A stretch of 64,000 bases of DNA from Sacculina carcini (lineage: Eukaryota; Arthropoda; Thecostraca; Sacculinidae): assembly GCA_916048095.2 (NCBI GenBank), contig OU696574.1, forward strand, positions 6,049,587 through 6,113,586, read 5' to 3'. Shown here piece by piece: positions 22,534 to 33,431 of this stretch. The notes beneath the pieces are model-generated. The model was not told the DNA's origin. It saw nothing but the letters and a program-made list of their open reading frames with translations, and searched no databases. Position 1 is the stretch's first letter. Every line of letters starts with the position of its first letter. The translations under genes were made by a program, and so were the position numbers.

Positions 22534-22860
22534 ACTAGAAGGCTACACAACTTTGTCACATTTGTTGACATTATCTCCCTTTTCCCTTCCCCCCTCTGAC
22601 GTCACCCCCCCTTCTTTTTTCCTTTATTCTTTATATTCTTCATTCTATAACTAACCCAACCCAACCTAACCTAACCCAACCTAACTCTTATTTTTATTTA
22701 TATCTTATTCTATATATTCTTTATTCTATACCTAATCTAACCTAACCTAACCCGAACCAACCTAACCTAACTTATTTTTTTCTTTATTTCTTATTGATTA
22801 TTTTCTTTATTTTATACCTAATCCAACCTAACCTAACCCAACCTAACCTAACTTTTTTAT
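22534..22860 (+). repeat. Polinton left terminal inverted repeat
   Basis: It starts ACTAGAAGGCTACAC, against AGTAGAAGGCTTCAC at the right end, and shares TTTGTCACATTTGTT and the CCCCTCTGACGTCACCCCCC block. Three groups of CCTAA/CCCAA pentamers (the complement of TTAGG) follow, alternating with TTTATTCTTTATA-like spacers. The array is longer than on the right side (about 327 versus 207 bases). Confidence 0.7.
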
Positions 22861-23155
22861 TATATGTATTTTAAATATACATACCTGACGGGTTTCGAAC
22901 CGGGGTCCTCGCAGAGTTCAGTCACAGCAGCGTTTTTAAGGGAATATGCTGGTGGAAATAGACAGATTTGTCTGCGCCGCATTTGTTTGCGCCACGATAT
23001 ATCGGGATCGCCAAGTCGATGTTTGGCAGAGGCGTGAGTAGAATGATCTTGTTAATTTCATAGCCGAAATGGGTGCCCTGTTTATACAAAATGGTTTGAC
23101 TAAATCGGTAATGAAAACGGTCGCAAAGACAATTTACAAAATTGGATTCATGTAT
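22861..23155. other. Polinton spacer between left terminal repeat and integrase
   Basis: There is no gene. It contains CCTGACGGGTTTCGAACCGGGGTCC near 22885-22910, which resembles the 3' half of a tRNA with a B box. No matching 5' half is visible. Confidence 0.4.
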
Positions 23156-24049
23156 TCAAACACGTTGAAGTTCTTGATAGTAAAATGTCCCGGTATTCAC
23201 ATTTCCATCATCATCACACAGCTTATACATGGGAATTGATCGACGTTTGTATATTGAAATTTCTTTGAATGGTTCGTTGGTAAATGTCTGTCGATATCCT
23301 TTTTCAAGAAAAGTTTTCGGTATAAACATTCGCACATGATCGCCTACGCGAAGCTTTGGTGTTTGCTTTTTGCGCGACAATGTGTTGACCAAGTGTTGAT
23401 TTGATAAAGTTACAGCGCGAGGTACCATACCGATTGATCTATGTACAGTGCTGTTATACAAATTCACCAATTGAGATAGATTTTTGACAAAATATTTTGT
23501 GTTGTTTTCGGTGATAAACTTGTGCATCAGCGAGATCAGAGTATGGAAAAATCGTTCAATTATCCACGCCTTCCGTATGATTGTAGATGTCGTATAATGA
23601 TACACGCTGTGCTCTTTCATTACACGTTGAAATTCTCGCCCTGTGAATACACCACCATGGTCGCTCATTATTTGCATCGGTGTGCAATTGTTGGTGAGAA
23701 TATGGTTAATTGATTTGGCCACGGCAGATCCCCGTTTACTATGTAATGCACGCGCATATGCTTGTCTGCTAAACACGTCAATTACACCCAACAGAAAACG
23801 CACTTGTGTATTATGGCCACGCAGACGTGAAACATCGCACAAAGCAACTTGCCATGTGTCATTTAGTCAAGTGGAGGTGTATGCATTGCGTAAAAAGTGT
23901 TTACGTACTGGACGATGGAGTTGATTGGTTCTTTGCAACCAAATCAACCTATTATCCATTTGCGCGGGATATTTGCCGATCGTTGGCCGACTGTTGAAAC
24001 TCGCTGCCCGTGAATATTCGGGGCAACTTCTCGCGGTAAATTCAATCAC
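23156..24049 (-). pseudogene. Polinton retrovirus-like integrase, inactivated
   Basis: The enzyme would insert the Polinton DNA by a DDE mechanism. The N-terminal part (24049-23870) has PTIGKYPAQMDNRLIWLQ and HRPVRKHFLRN, typical of Polinton integrases. A TGA stop then interrupts the same frame near 23868. The rve core follows: the usual WQxDL block reads WQVALCDV, so the first catalytic Asp appears to be Ala. LLGVIDVFSRQAYA, SDHGGVFTGREF (second Asp) and KAWIIERFFHTL (catalytic Glu) are present. The C-terminal SH3-like part PKLRVGDHVRMF and the final YYQELQRV are intact. Confidence 0.8.
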
Positions 24050-24057
24050 TCAATCAA

Positions 24058-24557
24058 TTGGCGCAGTTGTGCCCACCCTGTTGGCTCAGGAACACTTTTA
24101 CGACGTCGAACGATATAGTTTACCACAACGACAATATTGCTCCGAGGAATTTGTGTGTTATTGAGATCAATGATACCGGTGCTGTTGTCCCATCTCAGCA
24201 CAGTACTCAATTGGGAAAGCACGAATTGTGCGTGTTTTTATAGCTTGACGGTACAATTCTTAGCCATTCATCAGACTCTACAGACGGAGCAGGAGCGGTG
24301 GTCTGTTCAGGGCACCAGGCGTTCATATACTCGATCCGTTTCGCTTCGGCATTCCCTGTAGGTTTGTTGAGAATTTGCTCTAGAGGGGATGTGGTTGTGG
24401 CCATGGTTCGACCTTGCATTTCATCGTAGGTGGCTTGCGATATGAGAACTATTCGTTGGAAGGCGCTCATTATTTTGCAGACAGTATGCAGCTTATAACC
24501 GATGCAAACACGGGTATAAGGGTGGAGAGAAATTTTCCCCTTTGCACCAACACTCAT
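24058..24557 (-). pseudogene. Polinton accessory protein, frameshifted
   Basis: This is a conserved Polinton protein of unknown role next to PY. The open part (24557-24207) includes FQRIVLISQATYDEM and TTSPLEQILNK. Past a frameshift near 24207 the recognisable C-terminal block LRWDNSTGIIDLNNTQIPRSN continues to about 24058; it resembles the trp-rich GSNIVDLV block of this family. Its ATG overlaps the stop of the upstream PY-like gene in an ATGA arrangement, as in compact viral-type operons. A later Met (MSAF) is an equally plausible start. No function is assigned. Confidence 0.5.
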
Positions 24558-24820
24558 TGTTTTTTCTTCAGTGACGGATGTTTGTCACCCAATTTACGTA
24601 GTATTTTCTTGTATTTGGATAGGCGACGCTTTTGTTCCTTTTCCAAAGGAATGCGGTCTTGCAACAGGTTATGACAAATTTCACAAATAGCCCGTATCAG
24701 AGCATTTATGCTTGCTTGCCAATCGGGGTCGTACGTGTTGAGAACGGCTTTTTGTTGACGGTGTGCGAGACGCGGAAGTGATTCGATTGTCGGCCAACAG
24801 CGCTGCAACGTCGACGACAC
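24554..24820 (-). CDS. Polinton small basic protein (PY-like), intact frame of 88 aa
   Basis: This small conserved Polinton gene of unknown function lies between the ATPase and the previous accessory gene. Visible blocks are LPRLAHRQQKAVL, CEICHNLLQDRIPLEKEQKRR and the very basic C-terminus LRKLGDKHPSLKKKQ, matching the family pattern of a helical region ending in a Lys/Arg-rich tail. It starts 34 bases after the ATPase stop (24855) and overlaps the next gene by 4 bases. It is the only undamaged gene of this Polinton. The basic tail suggests nucleic-acid binding, which is inference only. Confidence 0.6.
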   Translation of the reverse strand: MSSTLQRCWPTIESLPRLAHRQQKAVLNTYDPDWQASINALIRAICEICHNLLQDRIPLEKEQKRRLSKYKKILRKLGDKHPSLKKKQ

Positions 24821-25276
24821 ATTGACAAATGATTAAATTGTTCGACTATATAGGCTATTTATACGTCAAAGCGGGAAAATAAACTATTATGGGTCGCTTC
24901 AACACATTGCTACGCACACGGAGTCTGTTGTCAGTTTGTTGACGCAAATCCACAAGCAAATGACCGTACATTTTCTTCATTACGTCTCTATAAACATCCA
25001 TAATGAACCTGTAACATGTTGATCACATGTTGATCATATCCGGCATGTACTGCTGAGCAAACGCGCGCAGTGGTGTTTGATCTCGAAAATTACGGAAAAA
25101 TACATAATAATTTGTATTGAGGCTGATTGTCCGGTAGTTTGGCGACTTGAGAAACGTGTTTTGGGTGACAAATAGTACATTCATGTTGTCGTGACGCGAC
25201 GTTTTCGTAAACATGTCACGTACAACAGGTCCTTCCACAGCATCCAGTAAGTCGTCGATAATGACCATGCAACCAT

Positions 25277-25958
25277 TGTAACGGTGATAATAATAATATG
25301 TTGTGATGTTGATCTTCGTTCGGCTGATCGTGAAGTCTTGATAGTTCCTCTTGATGTTGTGGTCCGCGATAACAAGTAATAGTCACCCAGTCGAAGTTGA
25401 ATTGTGTATTCAGGGCAGCCAGTCAAATCTACTCTTAACACTTAATAAAGTCCTGAACCTAATGCTCTAATGACGACTTAATAATGGTGAGTCCTACATC
25501 GCAAGTCGCTAGTCCAAGCCAAACTAACTGAACCACCAACAAGCACAGCCAAAGTACCTCCTTATTCTCATTAAACCCCGGGTTATATACCTACGAACAC
25601 ACGTCGTTGGCACCATATTTCGCAAGCGATTGCCAGCTGGCCAAACTGCTCGAACTACACAACCGGGACACAAGCTATTTCTAAACGCGATTTGACAGTA
25701 CACAGGCGTGTTGCTCGAGATGATCAGCCAAGTCAAACGTACAAAAAAGGCCATAAATTACTGTCACCCATACTCCACACGTTGCCAAACATATCAGGCG
25801 CAGTGTACTACTGACGCCGCTATAACACATAAATTAGCCTAACGACAGCTGCACAAGCAGGCTGCGAAAGAACGCGAAAGTAAACTGAGAGAAAGAGAGA
25901 GAAAGAAAACTGAGTAAACTGACAGATAGAAAACTGGTCTGATTATAACTTTGTTATA
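25277..25958. repeat. Long terminal repeat, left, of the LTR element in Polinton 2
   Basis: This is identical in structure to 282-963, including the 119-base block absent from its partner LTR at 29080-29644. Confidence 0.75.
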
Positions 25959-28900
25959 TCACAGCTGCGAGGTGTTTTAAACGAATGTGAACACTAGACA
26001 CAATCACGGCCATCAAAGCCAACGGCTCTACTGAATCGTGATAGTTGCCATTATAGCAGACTGCCAGTCATTATTTGCCGAGTTTCCACTTCAGGGTAGG
26101 ACTGAGGCAAAATTCTGATCAGTGATTATACAGCGCCATTTCTCACCATACACACACACTCCATGAGTATGTGCATACAGTATTGTGCGTCTGTAATAAT
26201 CAACTGTCACATCGAGTCGACAGGGCCGTACATAACACACACAGGAACGTCCTGTGTCACCAGCCAATTACTGGTGAATTCTGGCACATTAACTGTCCTT
26301 TATCAATGTTTGCCTCATCCCAATATTTTTATGGTATTCCTGCAGCATCAAGAACTGACAGCTCCAGCATCCAGTATTAGCCAAACTACTCGACGGCTTG
26401 ATCAAAAGTGATGTTTTAAAAATTACTCAGACCAGTTATCTTTACATTTTCGCTGACAAATTATTAGCTATAACCCTAACTAGTCATTACAACCCCTTTC
26501 ACCTAAATATTCAAGTGTGTATATCAAAGTAATTAAACACAATTATACAATGAAACAAAATTCTAGATTAGCGCATGTCTATGTCTATCGCATAAATTAA
26601 TCGCAACTAGCACAGTAACTTACAATCTAGAACAACACGAATCTATATCTCACAAATATACATGAGAAACTAACTAAGATGTAATTAACACATGGTTAGG
26701 GACATAAGGTTACGGTTACCTGGCTATAAAATTAACACACTTAATTCTAACTAGCTCAACACATTATACAAATAAAATGAGCGATATATCGTGTTAATAA
26801 AACCATTTATCGCCGACCACGAACGCGTCCACGGCTCGATCCAAGCAGGCGGTGTTGATCTTGAACCACATCAGGCAGAGGTCGTATACCGGCGGGGTAT
26901 ACTGTGTCGACTCGTAGTCCACGCGCTGCTTCACCAGTCATCCAGCTACTGTCGTCGTTTTGCGCAAACACCTGCAGCACTTCGTTGGGAATCTCGTTGA
27001 TAAATATTCGACCGTCTTCCATGATTACTCGTCCCCATCTTTATCGCAGTTGTCTTTCAGGTTGCTCGGTGAACCGCTGGTGTTGTCTCGGCTCGTGTTG
27101 ATGATGATTTCGGCATTGACTTATCTCAGTCCGCTAATTGTTTTCGTTGTCGTTGTTAGTAGACTGTCAGTTCAGCACACGGTTGATCAGGGGGTTCAGC
27201 ACACTGTTAACTCAATCTGGCCTCTTCAGACCGAAAAACGGACAATTCTCGCCAGTGACTCATTGTTCTGTGTCGGTGTGGTAGCAGGATTGAGACAGGG
27301 AATTGAATGAAAACGCATGTAATGTACACTTGGAAATATGAAACTAATTTACCACGAGGTAGGAAAACAGGGGCTGCATCATGAGAGGAAAATAGACAAT
27401 TAATAGGAGACAATAAATAGGATACAATTAATAGGAGCAATATCCAGAGCCGTTTTACTTTTAATCATTATGAAATATTATTGTATTTATTTATTCTAAT
27501 TAAACCCACTTTCACTTTATAATTGTTAAGTTGCCATATATTTATATAGTTTTAAGAATATGTTTTACACACTTACAGAGTAATGTTTCGTCTTTTGTAA
27601 CTTTGAGTGCGCACATACTTCTGCGTATATTCTCGATGATAATTACAATATACTTTATTGGTCGTTAATTGATGTCGTAGTATACTTCTGTGTATGCCTC
27701 CAGTTTCAACTAACAGACTTAGTCAACAAAGTAATTGCTTCAATAACTCCGCTTGCTTATTAAGTAGCATGTTAAATGCTTTCAACTAAATGTCTTATTT
27801 ATTTTCACAGTTAGACGGTTGACACAAGCCTCTTCTCTTGACACCATTTGTGCCTCGTACATTATCTTGTTTCTCAATATAAATCGCATTCATATATCCA
27901 TCAGTGAAGTCCATCAGACAGTATCAGTCATCAGTCATCCATCAGTATGGAACTTTCCTCGATATCCGTTTCGTATTATATAACACCTTACACTCTCATT
28001 TTCTGGTATGAGATACACAGTGTCTACACCAACATCTACTTAATCTAGTCATTTAGTCATATATTCATCAGTCATTTAGTTATTTAGTCATCTGCGGCGT
28101 ATCGTGCCCTGACGTTCCAATGCATCTCATATGCGTTGCTATACATACTTTAAACGTATGTTCTTAAATATATGTCACTTTTGACAGACAGTTTTACATT
28201 TCATTTCATATATTTCAACATCTCGTCCTGATTAAATAAAAATTATTTGTCAGTGATTGTCTTCTCATATTTCTCAGTCATATATAATACATGGTTTGAA
28301 ATAAAAATAAAAATATCAAAGTCCCATACATCATTCATTGAACACCATTCTATGTATCATTGTACACCATAATAATTATACAAATAATTAAACAGATCCC
28401 AGCCTAATATCAAAATGTCCTTTAATTTCGTGTCCTCTAATAGAATATTTAGTGTCAAAATTCACAAAAGACACCGATCATTTAATAAGTGAAATATTGT
28501 TTAATCTTGTCCCCTTTATACTAGTCAAACGCATTCTACAAGGCATGCAACTTAGTTTCTTCACGCAATATTTCGATATTATTCATACATCATACCCAGC
28601 ATCTAATATATTGATTCGATTTCCTCCTATGTTTACATAACACATTGATGTATAATTTTTTAAACATTAGCAGCAACATTACTTCTGGGTTTTGCATTCT
28701 GAACCACATACTGACCTTATTCAATAGTGGTTTTCGTTGATATTTTCATACTTGTTTTTACGGAATTTTCGTATCTATGTTTGCTGCGGTTGTACCATTA
28801 ACTATGATACCTATGGTTAAAATACATACTTCATCCATATATATTTTATATTTCCTAATTTTATTCTGAGTAAGGCTCTGGATGCTGACAAGGCTTAAGG

Positions 28901-29079
28901 AAAATTGAGATAAAACTCACCTCACAGTTCATTGAGCCACCGGTGTGATCGACCGAACATTCGACACGATGATGCTATCCAGCAATAATTCTGTAGTTGT
29001 CTGGTCACTGCAGTAATTTGTAGTCGTACGGGTTGTCATGGCTTCAATCAGTAGCTATCCGGGTTATCGCGGCACAAAA

Positions 29080-29644
29080 TGTAACGGTAGTAATAATAAT
29101 AATATGTTGTGATGTTGATCTTCGTTCGGCTGATCGTGAAGTCTTGATAGTTCCTCTTGATGTTGTGGTCCGCGATAACAAGTAATAGTCACCCAGTCGA
29201 AGTTGAATTGTGTATTCAGGGCAGCCAGTCAAATCTACTCTTAACACTTAATAAAGTCCTGAACCTAATGCTCTAATGACGACTTAATAATGGTGAGTCC
29301 TACATCGCAAGTCGCTAGTCCAAGCCAAACTAACTGACCCACCAACAAGCACAGCCAAAGTACCTCCTTATTCTCATTAAACCCCGGGTTATATACCTAC
29401 CTCGAGATGATCAGCCAAGTCAAACGTACAAAAAGGTCATAAATTACTGTCACCCATACTCTACACGTTGCCAAACATATCAGGCGCAGTGTACTACTGA
29501 CGCCGCTCTAACACATAAATTAGCCTAACGACAGCTGCACAAGCAGGCTGCGAAAGAACGCGAAAGTAAACTGAGAGAAAGAGAGAGAAAGAAAACTGAG
29601 TAAACTGACAGATAGAAAACTGGTCTGATTATAACTTTGTTATA
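29080..29644. repeat. Long terminal repeat, right, of the LTR element in Polinton 2
   Basis: This is the counterpart of 4085-4649, again without the 119-base block, which shows the LTR difference predates the duplication of the Polinton. Confidence 0.75.
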
Positions 29645-29880
29645 ACCATTACCGTATTTATGCTTGCTTGCCCATCGTAGAATTTCCTCATGGGAAAGCA
29701 GTCCGTACTGCATCTCGTTAACTAAATTTTTTTCTATATGATCGGGTGTTGCAGCTCCGTGGCAATACAGTACATGATCGGGGCGTCGAGTGAGCACTTG
29801 GCCCGCCCGTATCAGCATGTCGACTATAAATTGACTCTTGCCGGACCCTGAAGGACCGGACTGGGTCGGGACGGAGGCTG

Positions 29881-30087
29881 GGTTAGGTTAGGTTAGGTTA
29901 GGTATAGAATAAAGAATAAATTTAATAAGAAATGAAGAAAAAATGTTAGGTTAGGTCAGGCTGGGTTAGGTTAGGTATAGAATATAGGGAAAAAAATAAA
30001 GAAAAAAATTAGGGGGGTGACGTCAGAGGGGGGAGTGGCAAGTGGGATAATTTAAACAAATGTGACAAAGTGGTGAAGCCTTCTACT
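29881..30087 (-). repeat. Polinton right terminal inverted repeat, copy 2
   Basis: It is identical to 4886-5092. The terminus at 30087 is the last base shared with copy 1; beyond it the flanks are unrelated (ACAGCC here, TCTACT there). Confidence 0.75.
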
Positions 30088-30873
30088 ACAGCCTATCCCA
30101 CTATATTTGCAACACAAATGTGTTGCGTAATCTCATACTGCCGTATGTGTTTTACGGGAACTCCTGCATTTGAGCCTATCCAGAGCTATATGCAGTATTC
30201 ATCAACAACAACTAGGTTTTCTCCACGCTTGTTTTCTTGGTCCGCGTTTTAGCTCGTCCGTGCTTATAATATATTGGTTTTTATTGTGCATTGTATCGCC
30301 GACTATTATTGCGCTCGCGCCGTTATAATATTGGATAATTAATATCGTGTCTGCAGTGCAGTCATTATACGCGAGTAAAATATGAACTCTTCTAGATACC
30401 AGGTTCCATGGAAATAGTCAATGAGTTAGCATGCCATTCACCTATTATTTCTCACAAGCATGTACTTTCCCACTCGGTTCTATCGTGTACCTCCCACCCG
30501 ATTTCTGGAATTGTGCTCAAACATATACATATTGTTGTTGTTATGGTAGTGGGTCATCTACCCCGATGTTAACACAAGCTGTAACGATAACAGACACAGA
30601 AATGTATCAATGTCGTCGAGCTCAATAAAAATGCAAAAGTACTCATATGCTCCTAAATTCTACGATATATACACACACACGACGCTCCCGCACCCATACA
30701 AATTCATGCACGTATTGGTTCATAAAACACATTCACATTTAACACATTCAATTTGCAAATTCACAAGACATATTAACATTTTATGGTAAGCATGGCATAT
30801 GCCAGAATATAGGGCACTAGCGACAAATTCATTAGAGCAAGCACGAAATGTTGGCAGTAGCAAGATTGCAGTC
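30088..30873. other. No gene seen
   Basis: The sequence is moderately A/T-rich without recognisable coding sequence or terminal repeats. Part of it (from about 30650, with a short CACACA run) may be the 3' flank of the hAT element whose transposase relic follows. Confidence 0.35.
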
Positions 30874-31749
30874 TCAGGTGTTACATCTTAGCACCATGAT
30901 CACATCAATTATATCAGATTTTAGTCTTGTCCGTCGCTCATTGAGAATGTAATTCAGACCAGAAAAACTTCTTTCAACGCTGGCCTGAGTCAACGGAAGT
31001 GCTATGGCAACTTCTGCTTGTGCTTTCAGACCATTGTGGGTATGATCATGCCACCAGCGAAAAATATTATCTTTTTTGTCGATTCTTGGCGAATTATTGA
31101 AGCTTGCTATTGTAAGCGAAACTTCAGTCATTTCGCCACTTACATTGTTGCGAGTTGACTTTTCCCCTCCGGTGAGTAATTTTTCTATGATATTGTCATC
31201 ACTTGCACTGTCTGACTCGCATTCTTCTGCAATCTGTACGCGATGCCTCTCCTGGAAGTCGTCACCGTTCTTTTCAATCATCTCCAATCTCTTCCACAAT
31301 GTGCAGAGGTGCGTTTTTGCAACTTCTCTCTGTGTGTCAGATAATAAGCATTCATACCGCGGGTCCATATACACGGCGGATAGGAAGGCGGGATTGTCAA
31401 GAAGCTTGTCATCTCTGCTTTCCATGGCTTCAAGAATATCACCTGAAATATTTATCCTTCCTAAAGCTGATAGCTTCACCTTGCACTTCAGCCACTCGCC
31501 CAGGAACTCTCCAGCTGTAACGTGCTGTAATTGAATGGCTTTAGTAGTTATGTACAGGGGCTGTAGACTCAGGAGCAAGTCGTTAATGCACGACCATTCA
31601 TCATCTTCCATCAACATAGAGTCATTAGCCAGCCCAAGTTGATGCAGAAATGGCTTGCATTCTTTCACACTTTGCAGCATAGCATACGTGGACCCCCACC
31701 TTCTAACACAGTCTAGTTTGGGCAACGTAATTTCACTCTGCCGGAACAT
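30874..31749 (-). pseudogene. hAT-family transposase, C-terminal part
   Basis: A cut-and-paste transposase of the hAT superfamily, of which only the C-terminal 291 residues remain. It contains the CVRRWGSTYAMLQSV block (conserved RW-S-T start of the catalytic core's second half), YMDPRYECLL (a typical D-PR-K/E-like motif) and the C-terminal dimerisation region from about residue 226: WHDHTHNGL, ALPLTQASVERSFSG and LNERRTRLKSDIIDVIMVLR. The BED zinc finger and first catalytic Asp region are missing. The frame is uninterrupted but lacks the N-terminal half, so it is a truncated relic. It is not demonstrably the source for the hAT element at 14470, whose termini I cannot match here. Confidence 0.8.
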
Positions 31750-31796
31750 CAGGCGGAAGTTCTCTATGTCGAGCTCACCTTTGACTCATTCTCCTT

Positions 31797-31955
31797 AGTA
31801 CGAAAAAGGTACGGTACGGTACGAATTTTTTTTTCGTACTTTCATACCGTACCGTACTTCGGAAAAAATTTCGTACCGTAATTTCGTACCGTACTTTTGC
31901 CCGAAATTCAATCGTACCGTACCGTAATTTCGTACCGTACCGTACCTTACCCATA
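31797..31955. repeat. TACGGTAC/GTACCGTA-rich subterminal-type repeat
   Basis: About ten copies of GTACCGTA-like octamers occur in 160 bases, the first group (31808-31825) in inverted orientation to the rest, so the strand could form hairpins. It directly precedes the hAT transposase relic on its 5' side. Dense short subterminal repeats of this sort are common binding sites of hAT transposases, so this is probably the 5' end of that element. Confidence 0.5.
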
Positions 31956-32009
31956 CTCTGGTCTGCACGCACTAAATTGGTGACCTCCGACTTGGAGCAT
32001 CTGATTCAA

Positions 32010-32790
32010 GTCATGCCAAACGAGACTGTTTCGCGCGGGGCCCATGGCGAACCTGCGTCACTCTATGAGGCGGCTAATAGTTGGCCATCCACGGCTTTCC
32101 GTATACCACCCTTCGCTCCCGAGGAGCCATAACTCTGGCTCACGCGTCGCAACTCAGCTGAGAGACCTTATCATGCGCCCACCGGATTTCGATCGACTGT
32201 GCGAGCAATTGTGACACGCCTGGCACACTCTCGGGTGGACCCGCTGGAGTCTTTGCTGCGACATCAGCACCTCGGAGACCAGCAGCCGTCTCAGCTACTG
32301 CGACGAATGACAGGCGAGCTCCAGGTAGCCGGCAGTTCTTCCGTCGATACTGGGCTGTTGCGGAGTCTATTTCTGCAGCGCCTGCCCAACAATGTCAAAA
32401 CCGCCATTTCCCTGTTGCCGGACACAACGCCACTCAGCGAGCTCGCCTCCGCCGCCGACAGGTTCATGGACGCCACGCGTGCCGACCAGCCCCTGGACGC
32501 CGTGTCAGCGGTGCGGTCGACACACGGCGTGGTCAGCGACAGCAACGGTGACCCGACAGTGCAGCACTTCTGGCGGCCGTCACGGCGCTAACGTCAGCGG
32601 TGCGGCAAATGACGACGGCACGCACACGAGAGCCGACACGCGGGGTGTACAGGCGACAGCACAGCCGCTCCAGAACGCGTTCACCGCCACGCACCGACGA
32701 CTGCCACGCTGAGGTGGGTTATTTCCATCGCACGTTCGGCCGCGACGCCATCAATTGCCGCCCGCCTTGCAATTTCCGGCCGGCGTTAAA
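32010..32790 (+). pseudogene. gypsy-1 Gag, broken
   Basis: This is the structural Gag of the element. The PSTAFRIPPFAPEEP start block is followed, after a stop and an internal deletion, by ESLLRHQHLGDQQPSQLLRRM and LRSLFLQRLPNNVKTAI, the LGDxxPSQLLR signature of Mag-type gypsy Gag proteins, and LASAADRFMD. The end shows YFHRTFGRDAINCRPPCNF, a degenerate version of the short H/C-rich block found after Gag in this group. Frame changes lie near 32590 and 32710. Confidence 0.65.
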
Positions 32791-32829
32791 CTAGCCGCGC
32801 TGGGGCAAGTAGAGCCAGTCTCAGCGACA

Positions 32830-33253
32830 CGACCACAGCCGATGTTATTTGTCACAGATCTGGTCTCCGGCCAGAGTCTGCTGGTGGACACCGGCGCCCA
32901 GGTTAGCGTGTGACCACGCAGCAGGCTGCAACAGTCGGCTGTGAAGAGCTCTGACAGCACACCCCGGTTGCGTGCGGCGGACGGGCGACCGATCGCCGCT
33001 CACGGCACGTATCACGCAACACTGCGTTTCGCCGGCATGTCTGCCGTCACGTACGAGTGGCGCTTCGTCGTCGCGGACACTCCGACCGCCAACCTGGGTG
33101 CTGAATTCCTCTACAACTTCCGTCTCTCCATCGCCACGGCGCAGCGGCAGCTCAGCGACGACTCTGTTGCTCTTTCAACACCACATCACACCATAGTGGC
33201 GGCGTGCGGCGTTTTGGCTGTGCATTCCGGGTTACAACATATTATCGAGGATT
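32830..33253 (+). pseudogene. gypsy-1 aspartic protease, broken
   Basis: The active site LLVDTGAQVSV is visible near 32878-32910, followed by a TGA stop and then the rest of the fold: LRAADGRPIAAHGTY and WRFVVADTPTANLGAEFL. The frame ends at 33253, where the nested LINE is inserted; the linking text resumes at 38202. Confidence 0.65.
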
Positions 33254-33431
33254 GGATTGATTGATTGATTATTGAGTTTTTGGGTTGCACCGGCCTCTAG
33301 GACCATATGGCACCCCCCAGTCTGTTGTTAACTAAATTAAACTAAAACTATGTAAATGAACGTAATGGAGCGATGAAATAAATAAGCCTGAGGGTGAATG
33401 ATATGAATATGAAAGTCAGAAGAATAAAACA

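Larger units (their letters stand above)
25277..29644. mobile_element. Non-autonomous LTR element, copy in Polinton 2
   Basis: This is the counterpart of 282-4649 with the same ACCAT target duplication (25272-25276 and 29645-29649) and the same insertion point in the ATPase. The internal region, about 25959-29079, has no retroviral domains. The few substitutions relative to the first copy are scattered. Confidence 0.75.
24855..29880 (-). pseudogene. Polinton packaging ATPase, copy 2, split by the LTR element and frameshifted
   Basis: This is the same gene as at the left edge, here complete to its stop (24855-24857). The N-terminal piece is about 29650-29880 with Walker A GPSGSGKS at 29834-29857, then the LTR element (25277-29644), then Walker B VIIDD near 25254-25268 and the LFVTQNTF and RNFRDQTPLRAFAQQY motifs. 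The 11-bp tandem duplication (25015-25025 and 25026-25036) shifts the frame. The expected C-terminal tail, with YGHLLVDLRQQTDNRLR, continues in the new frame to 24855. The N-terminus begins inside or at the right terminal repeat. The lesions are identical to copy 1. Confidence 0.8.
22534..30087 (-). mobile_element. Polinton/Maverick copy 2, internally deleted, with LTR passenger
   Basis: Inverted terminal repeats at 22534-22860 and 29881-30087 bound a minus-strand set: ATPase (split), a small PY-like gene, a second accessory gene and integrase. DNA polymerase B, protease, penton and major capsid genes are absent. Without the LTR passenger the element is only about 3.2 kb, against 15-20 kb for a full Polinton. 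I could not find a matching 6-bp target duplication (flanks CACAAC and ACAGCC), so the outer left end may have been altered after insertion. Confidence 0.7.

Noticed and set aside
22640-22860. Telomere or interstitial telomere array
   Set aside because: The TTAGG runs are only two to four units long, interrupted, and part of the Polinton terminal repeat.
22885-22930. tRNA gene
   Set aside because: Only a T-arm-like block with a B box (GGTTTCGAACC) is visible; no D-arm or acceptor partner was found upstream or downstream.
1-30087. Simple segmental duplication of a genomic block
   Set aside because: Similarity ends exactly at the Polinton terminus in both places, which a random block duplication would not respect. 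It cannot be fully excluded because the left limit of copy 1 lies outside the window.
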